From positions 868,001-932,000 of the forward strand of contig NC_003282.8 in NCBI RefSeq assembly GCF_000002985.6: 64,000 bases of DNA, written 5' to 3'. A program made the translations under genes and the position numbers. The stretch's first letter is position 1. Every line of letters begins with the position of its first letter. Source of the stretch: Caenorhabditis elegans (lineage: Eukaryota; Nematoda; Chromadorea; Rhabditida; Rhabditidae). A model generated the notes under the pieces. That model searched no databases. It had not been told where the DNA came from and worked only from the letters and a program-made list of their open reading frames with translations. This document shows, piece after piece, positions 39,848-51,400 of this stretch.

Positions 39848-41223
39848 ATGCCTCTTTCGAAATTAGAAATAGAAAAATCGAAGCCACTTTCCTATGCAAG
39901 TACTAAATCAGTTATTCAATATTTGGACCCGAATTTGAGGTAGGTTTTAAAATTTCTAAAAATAACTAAAATTTGTTAAATTTGTTTATAGTAGTGTGGA
40001 AAAAAACGAGCTGTTTTGATATTTCGCAACAAAAATTGCTTCGTCAGGAAAAAAAATTAGTAATTTTTATTGTATTTCTCTAGTTTATAGCTTGTAGTTT
40101 GTATTTTTGTGGACATGTATTAACTAACTAATTCTGATTTCCAGATTTCGCCTTTCCCAACAATGCCCATCACATCGCTCAATTGAAAAATCTGCACCAC
40201 TCCACCTAGATTCCCTGAAATTGAGCGACAATAGTATTTCAGTCGATGGGATTGAGTACGAATTAGCTATATATCGGCAGAGAGAAGCTCGTCCGAAAAA
40301 ATTGAAAGCGGATGTAACTGAAAATGGAAGAATTGATATGAATATTGTTGTGGAAGAAGATCCTAATGAGATTCTCATAGACTTGAGAGGAAATCAAGAG
40401 AGAACTATTGCTGAGGTTCTCACAGAGCTGGCTAACCAGAGAAGGGATGAAAATAACGAGAAAATGATACAAAGCAAAATGAAGTATTTTCTCGTGCTCA
40501 AAGTTGGAAGGAGCAGTGAAGTGATGATCTACGAGAGGAAGCTCCACGATGCAGTAAAGTATTTGGTTGAGAGGTTCTTAGGTGGGAGAGGTATATTAAA
40601 AGTTGGCACGCTTTCCATTGGATCTCGAGGGATACTGCGGATACCGTCAAGCTTGAACTTTAAGATTCGTCACTTGGAATTAAAAAGTGAGGATAATAAT
40701 AAGATCTTTGAGACGATCAAGCAGCTTCTTACAATTTCCCCTCTAAGCTCGATTTCTCTCTCCCACAGCTATAACTTAAGGGATGAAGATCCAGTTGTTG
40801 AATCCACTGGTATTCTTATCTTCCAAAGTATTGTTTTCTTTGATAATGATATGCTCAACAATTTGAATAAGCTCCGTCACAAGCGAGTTCACTTATCGTT
40901 CGACCGTTTTTTCGAGCTGCAAAATGTCGTGTGGCTCATTGACAACTGGATTGAATTCGGAAGAAATGTTGGCACTCACTATTCACTTGACGTGGTAGTT
41001 GAAAACAAAGGATGGGAGATTTTGGAGATTGTCAAGAGAAATCACAAAGAGAGGATTGATGAGAAGTGAGGATATTTCTACGCTATTCAGTCAATATCCT
41101 TATTTCAGATCAGATAGAGAGAATGTTATAATTCATATGAACAACACCTCGGATTTACATATCGAATACGAGTTGGAGGATTTCCAGACTTTGATGCATC
41201 TGAGAGTTGAACTACGATCCTGA
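39848..41223 (+). CDS. Gene A5: DUF3557 / F-box C-like protein
   Basis: Protein identical to A2 and A3. The upstream region has no extra C (aaactac near 39675) and has the ttttctcac variant near 39261, as in unit 1. Outer first exon at 39322-39392. Confidence 0.85.
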
Positions 41224-41414
41224 TAATTTAATTGTTTGAATAAATATATTATTGGCTGAGATAGAACTTGAAATACTGTAAAAACCCAACACAGTTATCC
41301 CAAAAACCTGTGTGACTGACCTGTAAGTACAGGCACGTAACAGCTGCTCACCTGGGCCGTTCTCTTTCCCCTCCCCTCTTCCTTGCCGTACAGTGTCTAC
41401 CAAAACCAGTCGCA

Positions 41415-42200
41415 ATGGGGTCTCTGCATAGCGTGCCGTTTTTTAGTCACTTTATTGGATTTTTCTTGTCCTACCCACATTATAAGCCACCGTTGAATCC
41501 TGTAAGCTACCAAGTATTAAAATGTCTGTTGAAGCATTTGGATCCGAATTCGAGGTTAGTTTTTGTTGCGCCAGTTCTAATATAATATACAGTTTTTAGA
41601 TTCAAAATTTCTATGTCGTGTCCTTCGATTCGAAAACTAGAAAAATCGATTACTTTGTACGTAAAGTGTCTGAAATTAACTGATTATTATGTTACGGTAA
41701 ACCAGGACACCTATCAATTAAATGTTGCTAATCGAAAGAAGGATTTTCAATTTGATATCGACCCAACAAATCACCCTGATGCCAGTGAGATAGAGCAAGA
41801 TCCAAATGAAATACTAATTGACAACGTGAGAAGATATCGGGCACCAGAACACGAGGGGGAACCAACAGAACTTTCAAGATTTATGGAAGAGATACATGCG
41901 ACTGGTCTTAAGCTCGATCAACATGTGGGAAAACTTTTTCGCTTACTTAATGGCGAAAATGTCATTCGTCTGAAAATGGGTGGAAGGGTTGAAGTATTCA
42001 ATTACGATCGGAAAATGCATGAAGCTTTGAAGTACCTACTCGGAAAGCTATTCGGAGGAAGAACTGTAAAAGTGAACCGATTCGCGATTGAATGTGCAAC
42101 TGTTATTCGGATTCCTTCAACCGTGAAACTTTCCGTCAAAATATTGGATCTTCTTGATAGAAATGTTCATACCAAATTGGAGACAGTTGGATTGAACTGA
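41415..42200 (+). CDS. Gene B5: truncated DUF3557 family member
   Basis: Protein identical to B1-B3. Confidence 0.6.
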
Positions 42201-43196
42201 AAAAGCTGTACCTCTCCGCCTAAACTCCCTGAAAATAAGCGAGAATAGCATTTCAGTCAATAAGATTCAATACAAACTACTTGTGTTGTGGCAAGGAAGC
42301 GCTAGTCTAAAAATATTCCAAAAAAAAAAGATGTTACAGAGGAAAGGGATTTTCATAGGAATGTTTTAGTGGACGAAGATCCTGACGAGATTTTTGTCAA
42401 CTTGAAAGAGTTTAAAGATATCGATAGACCTGAACTATCATCCTATCATATCTTGCTCACAGCCAGACCGAGCAGGGAAGACTTAAGCAATGAGAGGAAG
42501 CTTCACGAGGCAACGAAGTATTTACTCAAGAAATTATTCGGTGGAAGAGTTATCGTCAAAGTTGATGAGCTTTCTATTGATTGTCGACCTGTACTACGAA
42601 CCCCGGCAAGTTTGAAGTTTCAAATCCATAACTTGCAATTATCGTGTATGGATAATAATCAACTCTTTGAGGCGATTAAACCAATACTGGACTTTTCCAC
42701 ACCCCTGAGCTCTATTACTCTCCAGTTTGGCCATCAGATCAATTTTGAGGATCTAATTATCCGATCCACGGAAATTATGTACTTTGAAGGCTACTTTTTA
42801 CTTCTAGATAAAGACCTGGACAACTTGAATGAGCTCCGTCACAAACGAGTCCATTTATCTATCAAACCTTATTCCCGATGGCACAATGTCTCACGGCTAA
42901 TAGACAATCGGATTGAGGTTGGACGAGAAGCTGGTTTTTATTATTCGCTTGAAATGAATAAAAAAAGCAGAGCAAGGGAGATTTTGGAGACAGTAATGAT
43001 TAATCATAAAGAGAGGATTATTGAGAGGTAAGCCTACTGATATTGACAGGTATGTAGGTACTATACAAGTTTCAGACCAAACGAGGATCCAAACAGCGTT
43101 CCACTTCGTATGAAAAATTCCTTGGGCCTTCATATCAGCTACGAGTTACGTGAAAAGTATTGTTTAATGCATCTCAGAGTTCAACCACGATACTGA
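42201..43196 (+). pseudogene. Gene C5: headless DUF3557 remnant
   Basis: A10 frameshift. Open segment 42369-43027, terminal exon 43076-43196. Its terminal exon and about 410 bp downstream are the last array sequence before gene D. Confidence 0.7.
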
Positions 43197-43473
43197 AATT
43201 GATATGTCTTGAATGAATAAATAATTGTGTACAGACCACTGCAGTAACTGTTTCAGAAAATGACACTAACACCAAAAGAAGATTACTGACGACATTAAGA
43301 GGTGCTTCTCGAAAAACAGTTGTTTGTGTCATAAAATCACGCCTGCTACAAAATTTTTTGTCGTTCTAGAAAACACTGATAAGCTAGAGCAAAAAAGGCA
43401 TACGACGAATATTTTCTCACTTTTTCTGATCCTCTTACATCACCTCTTTTTCATTATTATTTTTGAGTAAGGC

Positions 43474-44672
43474 ATGGAAAAATTGAAGCCACTTTCCTAT
43501 TTAAGTACTAAATCTATTATACATTATTTTGATCCGATTTTACGGTAATTTTTTAGAGTTTTTGAAAATAACTAAGACTATTTAGTGTTTTAATTTGTTT
43601 AATGCTTTCTGAAAAAAAATAAACGAGCTGGTTTGAAATTTTGCAACAAAAATTGCTCCAGTTACAGTAGTTTGCAGTAGTTTTTAATTTCCAACACATA
43701 CTTTGTACATGTTCTTCTGTTGATAATATTAAGAATTTCAGATTTCACCTTTCCCAACAATACCCATCTCTTCTCTCAACTGAAAAATCTGTGCCACTTC
43801 GCCTGGTTTCATTAAAAATAGGCGACCACAGTCTTTCAAGCAATAGGATTGGATGCGAATTAGCTATATATCGGCACGGAGACCGTCTGTCTAAAAAATT
43901 CAAACTGAACGCGACCGAGGATGGAAAAGTTGATATGAATCTTGCTGTGGTGGAAGGTCTTGGGGAGATTCTCGTAGACTTGAGAGGAAATCGAGAGATA
44001 AATATTGCCGATGTTGAGAAAATGTTCGGTGGGAGAAGTCTCATCATTGTTGGCACACTTTCCATCGGATGTCGAGTGATTCCGTCCAGTCTGAAGTTTA
44101 AGACCGGTGACTTGGAATTAGGATGTGAGGATAATATTAAGCTCTTTGAGGAGATCAAACCACTGCTGCATCTCACTTCTTTCCCTCTAAACTATATTTC
44201 TCTCTACAACAGCTATAACTTAAGGGATGAAGATCCAGTTGTTGAATCCACTGGTGTTCTTATTTTTAAAAATATTTCTTCCTTTGATAATAATGAGCTC
44301 GAAAATTTTAATAAGCTCCGTCGCAAGCGAGTTCACTTATCGTTCGACCCTTTTTTTTGAGATGCAAATTATCGTAGGACTCATTGGCAACTGGATTAAA
44401 TTTGGACGAGATGTTGGTACTTATTATTCAGTTGAACTGCAAGCAAAAAACAAAGGATCGGAGGTTTTGGAGATTACTAAAAGAAATCACGAAGAGAGGA
44501 TTATTGAGAGGTAAGCCTACTACTATTGACAAGTAGGCACTATACTTGTTTCAGACCAAACGAGGATCCGAACATCGTCATATTTCGTATGAACAATTTC
44601 TTAGCCAGAAAACTTCAAAAATGTGTAATTTTCTTTCTGATTTCTACGTCACTCGGCCAAAGAAAATCCTGA
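43474..44672 (+). pseudogene. Gene D: diverged DUF3557 paralogue with frameshift and internal deletion
   Basis: Exons 43474-43544 (outer-type first exon), 43742-44510 and 44555-44672. The reading frame FHLSQQYPSLLSTEKSVPLRLVSLKIGD...DLRGNREINIADV matches A, but about 55 residues between there and MFGGRS are missing without a frame change. At 44351-44358 a T8 run where T7 would fit gives a premature TGA after FDPFF. The frame resumes as EMQIIVGLIGNWIKFGR...EERIIER. The last exon shares PNEDPN with C, then diverges. D has a single first exon and no duplicated inner copy, so it probably shows the arrangement before array formation. Confidence 0.75.
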
Positions 44673-44947
44673 AATGAAAATTTCCAAAAAAAAAAAGAGA
44701 AAAAATAAATATATCTTCAGAGCAGAACCCTTCACTTTTTATGAGCCATTTCCGCCTCGGAGCCGCCCTTTTTATGAGCTCTTAACTCAAAGAAAGACCC
44801 CAAAATTGGGAGTATCTTTTTTGGAATCAGCAGGAAGTGAAGCTCAACAAAAATTTGTTAATTGGCAAAATTTGGAGCATGTTTTCATATTTTTCTCGGA
44901 AAAAAAAAAAGATTACAGGATTTCAAATTATTTTTTATTCTCTATAA
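44673..44947. other. Spacer between gene D and the retrotransposon
   Basis: AT-rich, with an open frame of about 90 codons running into the LTR. No start context, splice sites or recognisable domain, so I do not call a gene. Confidence 0.5.
44943..44947. repeat. Target-site duplication TATAA (left)
   Basis: Identical to 53667-53671 on the other side of the element; 5 bp is typical of Ty3/gypsy insertion. Confidence 0.8.
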
Positions 44948-45370
44948 TGTAAGGATTATCACCGAACCCACACATTTTCGATGAAATATAAACATTATAT
45001 TTTTACTGTAAATTCTCTGAGATAATTTACAGAGAAAGAACGAACGAAATCGGTGCAGTACAACGATTTCTACGGCAACTACAATCCACGAGGAGGAGAA
45101 ACTCCAGTTCAAACCGCCGCCAAACTACAGAAGGTCGCATTGTCGCGCCGAGACCCGTCGTCGTTAAAGGCTGCGCCTTTAACCCGGAGACGTCTATATA
45201 AGGAGAGGAGAACGCTCATTGGTCATCATTTCTTGATTTTCGTCGCGTGTTTTGCTCTCACTTTTGTCTCCCGTTTCACTTGTCAGACGATGCTATCGTC
45301 TAACCTCTTTTACTCTAATAAACTCTTATAACTTCAAACGGTTTAATTCACGGCAACCAACAATCTTTAC
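44948..45370 (+). repeat. 5' LTR (423 bp)
   Basis: Begins TGTAAGGATT and ends CAATCTTTAC. TATATAAGG at about 45195 is a TATA box and AATAAA at 45317-45322 a poly(A) signal, giving an R region roughly between 45225 and 45340. Small perfect hairpins: ttaaaggc-tgc-gcctttaa (near 45164) and agacgat-gct-atcgtct (near 45286). The 92-codon ORF inside is repeated in the other LTR and is not a gene. Confidence 0.95.
45195..45203 (+). promoter_or_regulatory. LTR TATA box
   Basis: tatataagg, 176 bp before the LTR end; the other LTR has it at 53491. Confidence 0.7.
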
Positions 45371-45388
45371 TGGTAGCTAGCGAGTGAA
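45371..45388 (+). other. Putative primer-binding site
   Basis: Starts TGGTAGCTAGCG directly after the LTR; TGG pairs with the CCA end of a tRNA. Which tRNA primes could not be determined by eye. Confidence 0.55.
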
Positions 45389-46138
45389 CCGAATTTCGCA
45401 ACATTTCGAAAATCCTAAAATTATTTATCGTTTGGAATTCTAAATCCTAAAATTTTTCTCGAATTTTCGATGCCTAAAATTCAAATTTAAAATTTAATCC
45501 TAAAATTTAAAATTAATTTTTAATTTTCTGGCCTAAAATTTTTCTTTTCTCTTTTTCGCTTCGCTTTTTCGTTTTGATTTTTCGCTTTTATTTTTCTTCT
45601 CGATTATTCTTTTCAGCGCCCTTTTCGTTTTGTAGCTTTTCGGTATATACGATCCACCACCCGTCCCTATTATTTCGTTTAAGTTCCCTTTATTAGTTTA
45701 GTTTGTAGGTAGCTTTAGCATTTACATTTAGCCTTCGTAGAGAAGGGCCCTCTCTTTTTAGGTCTAAATTGTCTGTAAGTAATTTGGTAGTAGCGCTTGT
45801 GAGGCTTAGCATTAACACAACACTTAAGTCAAGCCTAACTGGGATTACGGGGTTTTATTCCTATTTCTCCAAAAAAAGGTCTGTCCTCTCACGCGCTCCC
45901 TTACTGAGGTCTAGGTGAGGTGTTTGTAGGAAGGTGCGCACCAGTTTAGTTCCGCTAAAGCGAACGGCCTAGTAGTCTAGCTTCTAGTCAGTACTCTTAA
46001 CTTCAAACTCGTAGGTTTAGTTAAGTTTTCGAGGTTCCGTAACCATGTCCCTTTAGGAAAGTCTTATCTTTAAATGATCACTCGTCTCTTCGTTTCCTCA
46101 ATTACGCTAGTACACCTAGGATTATAGGTAGTTCAAGT
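45389..46138 (+). other. Retrotransposon leader region
   Basis: No coding potential. Pyrimidine-rich in 45540-45620. Contains gtaagtaattt near 45775, a possible splice donor. Confidence 0.5.
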
Positions 46139-48421
46139 ATGTCCCGCAACCCGCAGTTCAATACACCCCCACCCAATGCTCCAGATGGCGCTTATCGCTC
46201 GAACAGTCGTTTGATTGATGGCTCCGTCGTCACCACTGCTTATCTCGTTTCGCTCAAAGCTGGTACCGTCAAGGATGTCAACTCGTTGTATGGTTCCATC
46301 GTGGAGAACAAGGCAACAGTGAAAGCAGTCGACGATAAGGTCGTGGTCATTGGCAACAAGTGTGATGATGTCAGCGCAAAGCTTGCAGCTTTGCAAAATC
46401 GAATTCGCGAGCTCGAGGACATGGTCAAGCGTCAAGGTGAGGAGAGTGCTCAGGCTGGTGAGGAGCGTGCTGGAGGTCGCGGTACCTCTGGCCCTTCTCA
46501 GGTAGCTGGCCTGAGCCTAGGTAGGCCACTTTTAAATTCTAATTTAACCCCAAGAGACGTGTTGTCTGGAAGCAGTGCAGGTAGTAACGCTACTGACTCT
46601 TCTGGAAGTGGATCCCCGATGCCATCGAGTCTCCAGAATCGTGACGTCGTCGAAGAACAATCGGAAGATCAGCAACTCAATAGTGGTGAGCTTGCGGGAG
46701 ATCAAGATGATCTAGAAGAAGCAACAAATTCAATTCGTGGAATTTCGCCTTCAATTGGAGTGATCGGTTTCAAGACAGCCGCCACTTTGCCTCCGTTCAA
46801 TGGAAACTTGACTGAAGATTTCACAACCTTCGTGCGAAAGTTCAAGGATCGGCTAGCAGCGTCTACAGAGATGGACAACGATCAAAAGAGGTCTACATTC
46901 CTTTTATTTTTGGACAATCGCGCGCGGAGTACGGCCGATGGAATAATTGGAGCACAGCCTGCGATTACACTCGAGGATCTTATCACAAAGATGTCAGCAG
47001 TGTTCGAGAATGCAGCCGTGCAGGAACATAGAGAAGAGCAGTTGAGATATTGCACACAGCAAAAGGGTGAGTCGGTTGAACTTTTCTTTCAGAGAATCGA
47101 TAAGCTGCAAAGACTTGCGAGTACTGGCCCCAGGAGTGAAGAGATGAAGAAGGTCGCGTTTCGTGCTTTCCTCGAAGGACTCGGTGAACATCTCAACTAC
47201 GCTATTCGATCGAGGCGCCCCAAGGATATGGCGGCGGCGCTCGATGAAGCACTACATGAAGAAATGCTTGTCAATGCGAATGTGGCTCGGAGAGCAGTAC
47301 CAACAGCAGCGGCATACATGGCATCAATCGGGAATCAAGGCAAGAAGCAGCAGCAGCAGAAGCAGTCGCAGTCGCCGAAGTTCCTTGGAGAATGGCATTA
47401 CTGTCACAAGAAGGGTCACAAACTCGCAGATTGTCGGAAGAGAGCAGCTGATCGTGGTGTGGCAAAATCCTCAGTGCAAAATCCCGTGGAGCATCATCAA
47501 GTCAAGCAGGCAGCAGCAGTTTCGGGCACAGAAAATTGGCAACTTCTGGAACAGAACACGGCTCTGCAAGCGCAAGTTCGAGACCTTGCAGGTCGGCTTG
47601 AGCGTTTCCAACCTAGCTTTGACGGATCTTCGGGGAGCAACGTTTGCAGTCTGACTTGGTCGAAGAGTAAGTCTTTTACTTTCGAGGATGCCACTCCTCA
47701 ACAGAATTCTCAAAGTAATTCTTTTATCACCGCTCACATTCCAGTTAAAGCTAATCAGATACCGTATTCCGCTCTTGTGGATACGGGTGCAAACATTACA
47801 GTAACTTCGAAAGATCTTTTGAAAGGTCTTGGCATTAGCAGAACTTTACCGATGCTCAATGCGCAAGCTGTTGGCCTTGGAGGTCACACAGTGGATATGG
47901 TTGGATCAGCAGTCGTTCAATTCAAGATTGGAACTCACACGATCGACCATCGGGTACACTTCACAACTGGACGTTGCATGCCGGAAATCAATGGCGAATA
48001 TCAATTCATTATTGGAAACGATATGCTCTCGAAGCTTCCAATGTTCGTGTTCAACTACAAGGATGCTCTTTTCCACATCGGAGATGACGTTCTTCCTCTC
48101 GGACAATCATTCGGACAACCTTCAAAGCCAAGGAAGTTCAACGTCAAAGTGTGTGAGGATACTATCATTCCAGCTGGAACGGAAAAATACGTCAAATGCT
48201 CCGTCAGTCCTCAACCGAAGGATCGAGAAGTTATTTTGATGATCGACTCAGTTTCAAGTGGAATCGATAATTTGTTTGTGTCACCCGCGGTAGTCATGGC
48301 TCAGGATGCAGTCATTTTGGTGTCCAACCCAACGGATCAGGACATGACGCTCAACAATTCGGAGGTTGCTGCGTCGGCTAGTCAGGTAACGCAACATGAC
48401 GGAGTCTTGTGTTGTCTTTGA
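46139..48421 (+). CDS. Retrotransposon Gag-protease polyprotein (760 aa)
   Basis: N-terminal coiled-coil-prone region (about 40-105), a Ser/Gly-rich linker, then a retrotransposon gag domain around 215-370 (FVRKFKDRLAAS...YCTQQKGESVELFFQRIDKLQ). A zinc-knuckle remnant WHYCHKKGHKLADC lies near residue 419; three CCHC ligands fit, but the first is Trp (tgg) instead of Cys. The aspartic protease active site ALVDTGANITV is near residue 547. The ORF ends CTT TGA C at 48416-48422, overlapping the next frame. Alanine- and glutamine-rich stretches (KKQQQQKQ) precede the knuckle. Confidence 0.9.
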   Translation: MSRNPQFNTPPPNAPDGAYRSNSRLIDGSVVTTAYLVSLKAGTVKDVNSLYGSIVENKATVKAVDDKVVVIGNKCDDVSAKLAALQNRIRELEDMVKRQGEESAQAGEERAGGRGTSGPSQVAGLSLGRPLLNSNLTPRDVLSGSSAGSNATDSSGSGSPMPSSLQNRDVVEEQSEDQQLNSGELAGDQDDLEEATNSIRGISPSIGVIGFKTAATLPPFNGNLTEDFTTFVRKFKDRLAASTEMDNDQKRSTFLLFLDNRARSTADGIIGAQPAITLEDLITKMSAVFENAAVQEHREEQLRYCTQQKGESVELFFQRIDKLQRLASTGPRSEEMKKVAFRAFLEGLGEHLNYAIRSRRPKDMAAALDEALHEEMLVNANVARRAVPTAAAYMASIGNQGKKQQQQKQSQSPKFLGEWHYCHKKGHKLADCRKRAADRGVAKSSVQNPVEHHQVKQAAAVSGTENWQLLEQNTALQAQVRDLAGRLERFQPSFDGSSGSNVCSLTWSKSKSFTFEDATPQQNSQSNSFITAHIPVKANQIPYSALVDTGANITVTSKDLLKGLGISRTLPMLNAQAVGLGGHTVDMVGSAVVQFKIGTHTIDHRVHFTTGRCMPEINGEYQFIIGNDMLSKLPMFVFNYKDALFHIGDDVLPLGQSFGQPSKPRKFNVKVCEDTIIPAGTEKYVKCSVSPQPKDREVILMIDSVSSGIDNLFVSPAVVMAQDAVILVSNPTDQDMTLNNSEVAASASQVTQHDGVLCCL

Positions 48422-51400
48422 CAGTGTTGCTCACTGCAGCTCTCCAAAGATTAACACAGTCGAGAACGCAGTTTCTCAAAACTCTTTTTCTATAGACCTC
48501 TCCAGTGTTAATATCTCTAGCAATGAGAGAGCTCAGTTACAAGCTCTCATCGATGAATATCATGACGTATTTTCGAAAAATGCGTATGATTTGGGTAGTT
48601 CGAAAACTGACCCAGTGCATATTTATACAACTACAGAAGTACCGGTAAGAAGTCGAGCTTATCGGACGCCAGTTAGATATCAAGCTGAGCTTGAGAAGCA
48701 CATCAACTCACTTATTCAGTCAGGACGAATCGTCGAAAGCAACACGCCTTGGACCAGCCCAATCGTGCTTATAAAGAAGAAAAACGGATCACTCAGAGTT
48801 TGTTTGGATTTCCGTAAGCTAAATGAGGTCACAGTTCCCGATAACTATCCCTTACCTAGAATAGATTCTATTATTGAGCAAATAGGAGGTTCTAAATATT
48901 TTACATCTTTAGACATGGCAAATGGATACTTGCAGCTGAGATTGGATGCAGAATCATCAGACAAATGTGGTTTCATCACTGAGAACAAGGTCTACGCCTA
49001 CACACATCTACCATTTGGACTACGGTCAGCAGCGTCATACTTCCAGAGAGATTTGAAACAAGTTCTATAGGGATTGGAGAAGGAAGTAACGGTCTACATC
49101 GACGACGTGCTGATCTTCAGCAAGACGTTTGAGGAGCATTTAAACTCGTTGAGAAAAGTGCTCGAGAGGTTCAGGAAGTTTAATCTAAAAGTTTCACCGA
49201 ACAAATGCGAATTTTTCAAACAATCAATTACATTTTTAGGTCACGAGATCAACGCTGACAACTACAAGCCGAATCGCATCAACGTCGATGCAATCGTCAA
49301 CCTGCCAACACCAAGAAACGTCGGAGACGTCAGAAGATTCATCGGGATGTCAGGATTCTTCAGAAAATTCCTTCCAAATTTCTCGGAGATTGCTGAGCCG
49401 CTGACAAGGTTCACAAGGAAAGGACACAAGTTCGTGTGGAAAGCTGAGCAACAAAAAGCCGTGGACACTCTGAAGCAAGCTTTAATTAGTAAGCCAATTT
49501 TAGTTTTTCCAGATTATGACAAAGAGTTTCACATTTTTACTGACGCTAGTGCTGTAGCTCAGGGGGCAGTGCTCATGCAACAAATGGAAGATAGTACTAA
49601 GGACTATGCAGCGATAGCTTATACTAGTAGAACCCTTTCAGATACCGAATCTAGATGGCCCGCAATTCAGACAGAATTAGGCGCTATTATTTTCGCGTTA
49701 AGACAGTTTAGGCCTTACATAGGACAGTCTAGAACTACGATTCATAGCGATCATAGACCCCCCATGTACTTGCTTGGTAAGAGCAAAGTTAATGATAACT
49801 TGGCTCGTTGGCTCATCGAGTTGGCTCAATATGATACGAGGATTGTGCACATCGATGGCAAGAAGAACACAGTAGCTGATTGTTTATCACGTGCAAAGGA
49901 TGAAGTTGCACCTCTGGATGGAGTCGAGATGGAAGACATCATTAGTTTTCCAGTCTGTATGCCAATACATATGTCTAATATTCAAGCTTCGATGGCATTC
50001 ACCCCGGTTGGGACGCTCGTTTGGATTTGCTCGAGGAGCAAGAGAAGGATCCGATCCTGAAATGCATCAAGGACTTCCGACGCCAGCAACGCCGATCGAC
50101 ATCGTTCCTTCGACATGGGCAGGTGTGCTGGAGCACATCAAGCTTACTGAGTCTGGGTTGCTCGCCGTAGCAACCCCCGGTAGCCGCCCTAAAACAGTTA
50201 TTCCCCAACAACTTAAATCATTGATTTTAAAATCGTTCCACGAGAGTTTACTCGGTGGAGGACACTTTGGATATAGGAAAACGTTGCACAAAATCAAACG
50301 CAATTATTATTGGCCAAATATGAGGTCGGACGTGCTCAAGTGGACGTTGCAGTGCAAGATTTGTCAACAGAAGAGAAACCCTCATCCATCTACAAGAGAA
50401 CTACAGAAGATCGTAATCACGACGAAAGTATTCGAGAAGGTTGGAGTGGACCTGACAGGCCCACTGAGAATGACAGCTTCAGGTAACAAGTAGTACATGG
50501 TTTGTTGGTTCACAAAATTTGTAATTTCTGTGCCGTTACCTAATGCGTCAACAGAAACAGTTGCTGATGCAATGATGAAAGAGTTACTTTTAAAGTTCGG
50601 AACACCAAGTCAACTCGTTTCAGATAGAGCATCAACCTTCACATCCGAGGCATTCCGAGCCTTCTGCAGGAAGCTCGAGATCCAGCAACACTTGGCAATT
50701 CCGTATCACAGCAAAGGAAATGGTGCAACGGAGAGGACGTTTCGAACATTCCACAATATGGTTTCGAAACACGTGAATAAAACTCACACGGATTGGGATC
50801 AGATACTACCGTATATGACGTTCGTCTACAACACGACAGTTCACGACACGACAGGAGAGACGCCATTCTTCCTGATTTTTGGTCGAGACCCCGTGTTTGC
50901 AATCGATAAAATCATGCATCCATCCCCACCAAAGGAAGGAGAAGAAGTCGACATTCCGGCTTGGAAAGAGCACCTCATCACAACTCTACGTTTGGCTCGA
51001 AAGGAGGCTGCTGAAAGATCCCTGAAAGAACAAGAAGCTCGACAGAAAGTGGCAAACGTTGGAGCTAAAGGATCGAAGATCGTGGTTGGAGATCGAGTCT
51101 TCTTCCAAAATCACAAATCGAAAGCGAATTTGTCGCGGAAAATGGTACTTCCATGGATCGGAGAGTTCGAAGTCATTAGCATCGATCATCCCAAAGCAGT
51201 CATCAAGGACTTGGAACATCCATCAAAACCTGAAAGGACAGTGCACCTGAATCAAATCAAAAAGATTCTAGAAAGAGAAGATCCAGGCGCCGCACTCAAA
51301 GATTCGGACGATTCCATCTCCGAAGTAGAAGCAATCAAAGAGGAGCTTGCTACAGCTCAACCTGAAATTAATCAGGCCCCCACCCATCAAATTGAAGATA

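Larger units (their letters stand above)
22369..43608 (+). repeat. Five-fold tandem array of a 4.15-kb unit carrying DUF3557/F-box C-like genes
   Basis: The same 4152-4153 bp unit occurs at about 22369, 26520, 30672, 34824 and 38977, followed by a partial sixth start (43130-43608): about 21.2 kb or 5.1 units. Units differ at only a handful of positions that I found. Order within a unit: 3'-terminal exon of C, outer first exon, a second degenerate copy of that terminal exon, inner first exon, gene A, gene B, gene C. Both array borders cut through the terminal exon of C. The two 480-bp halves 22381-22860 and 22861-23330 are an older, diverged internal duplication present in every unit. Confidence 0.95.

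Noticed and set aside
44674-44952. 92-aa ORF after gene D
   Set aside because: Lysine-rich start, runs into the LTR, no splice sites or recognisable domain.
45053-45331. 92-aa ORF in each LTR
   Set aside because: Lies across the promoter, R and poly(A) signals of the LTR; not part of the element's coding set.
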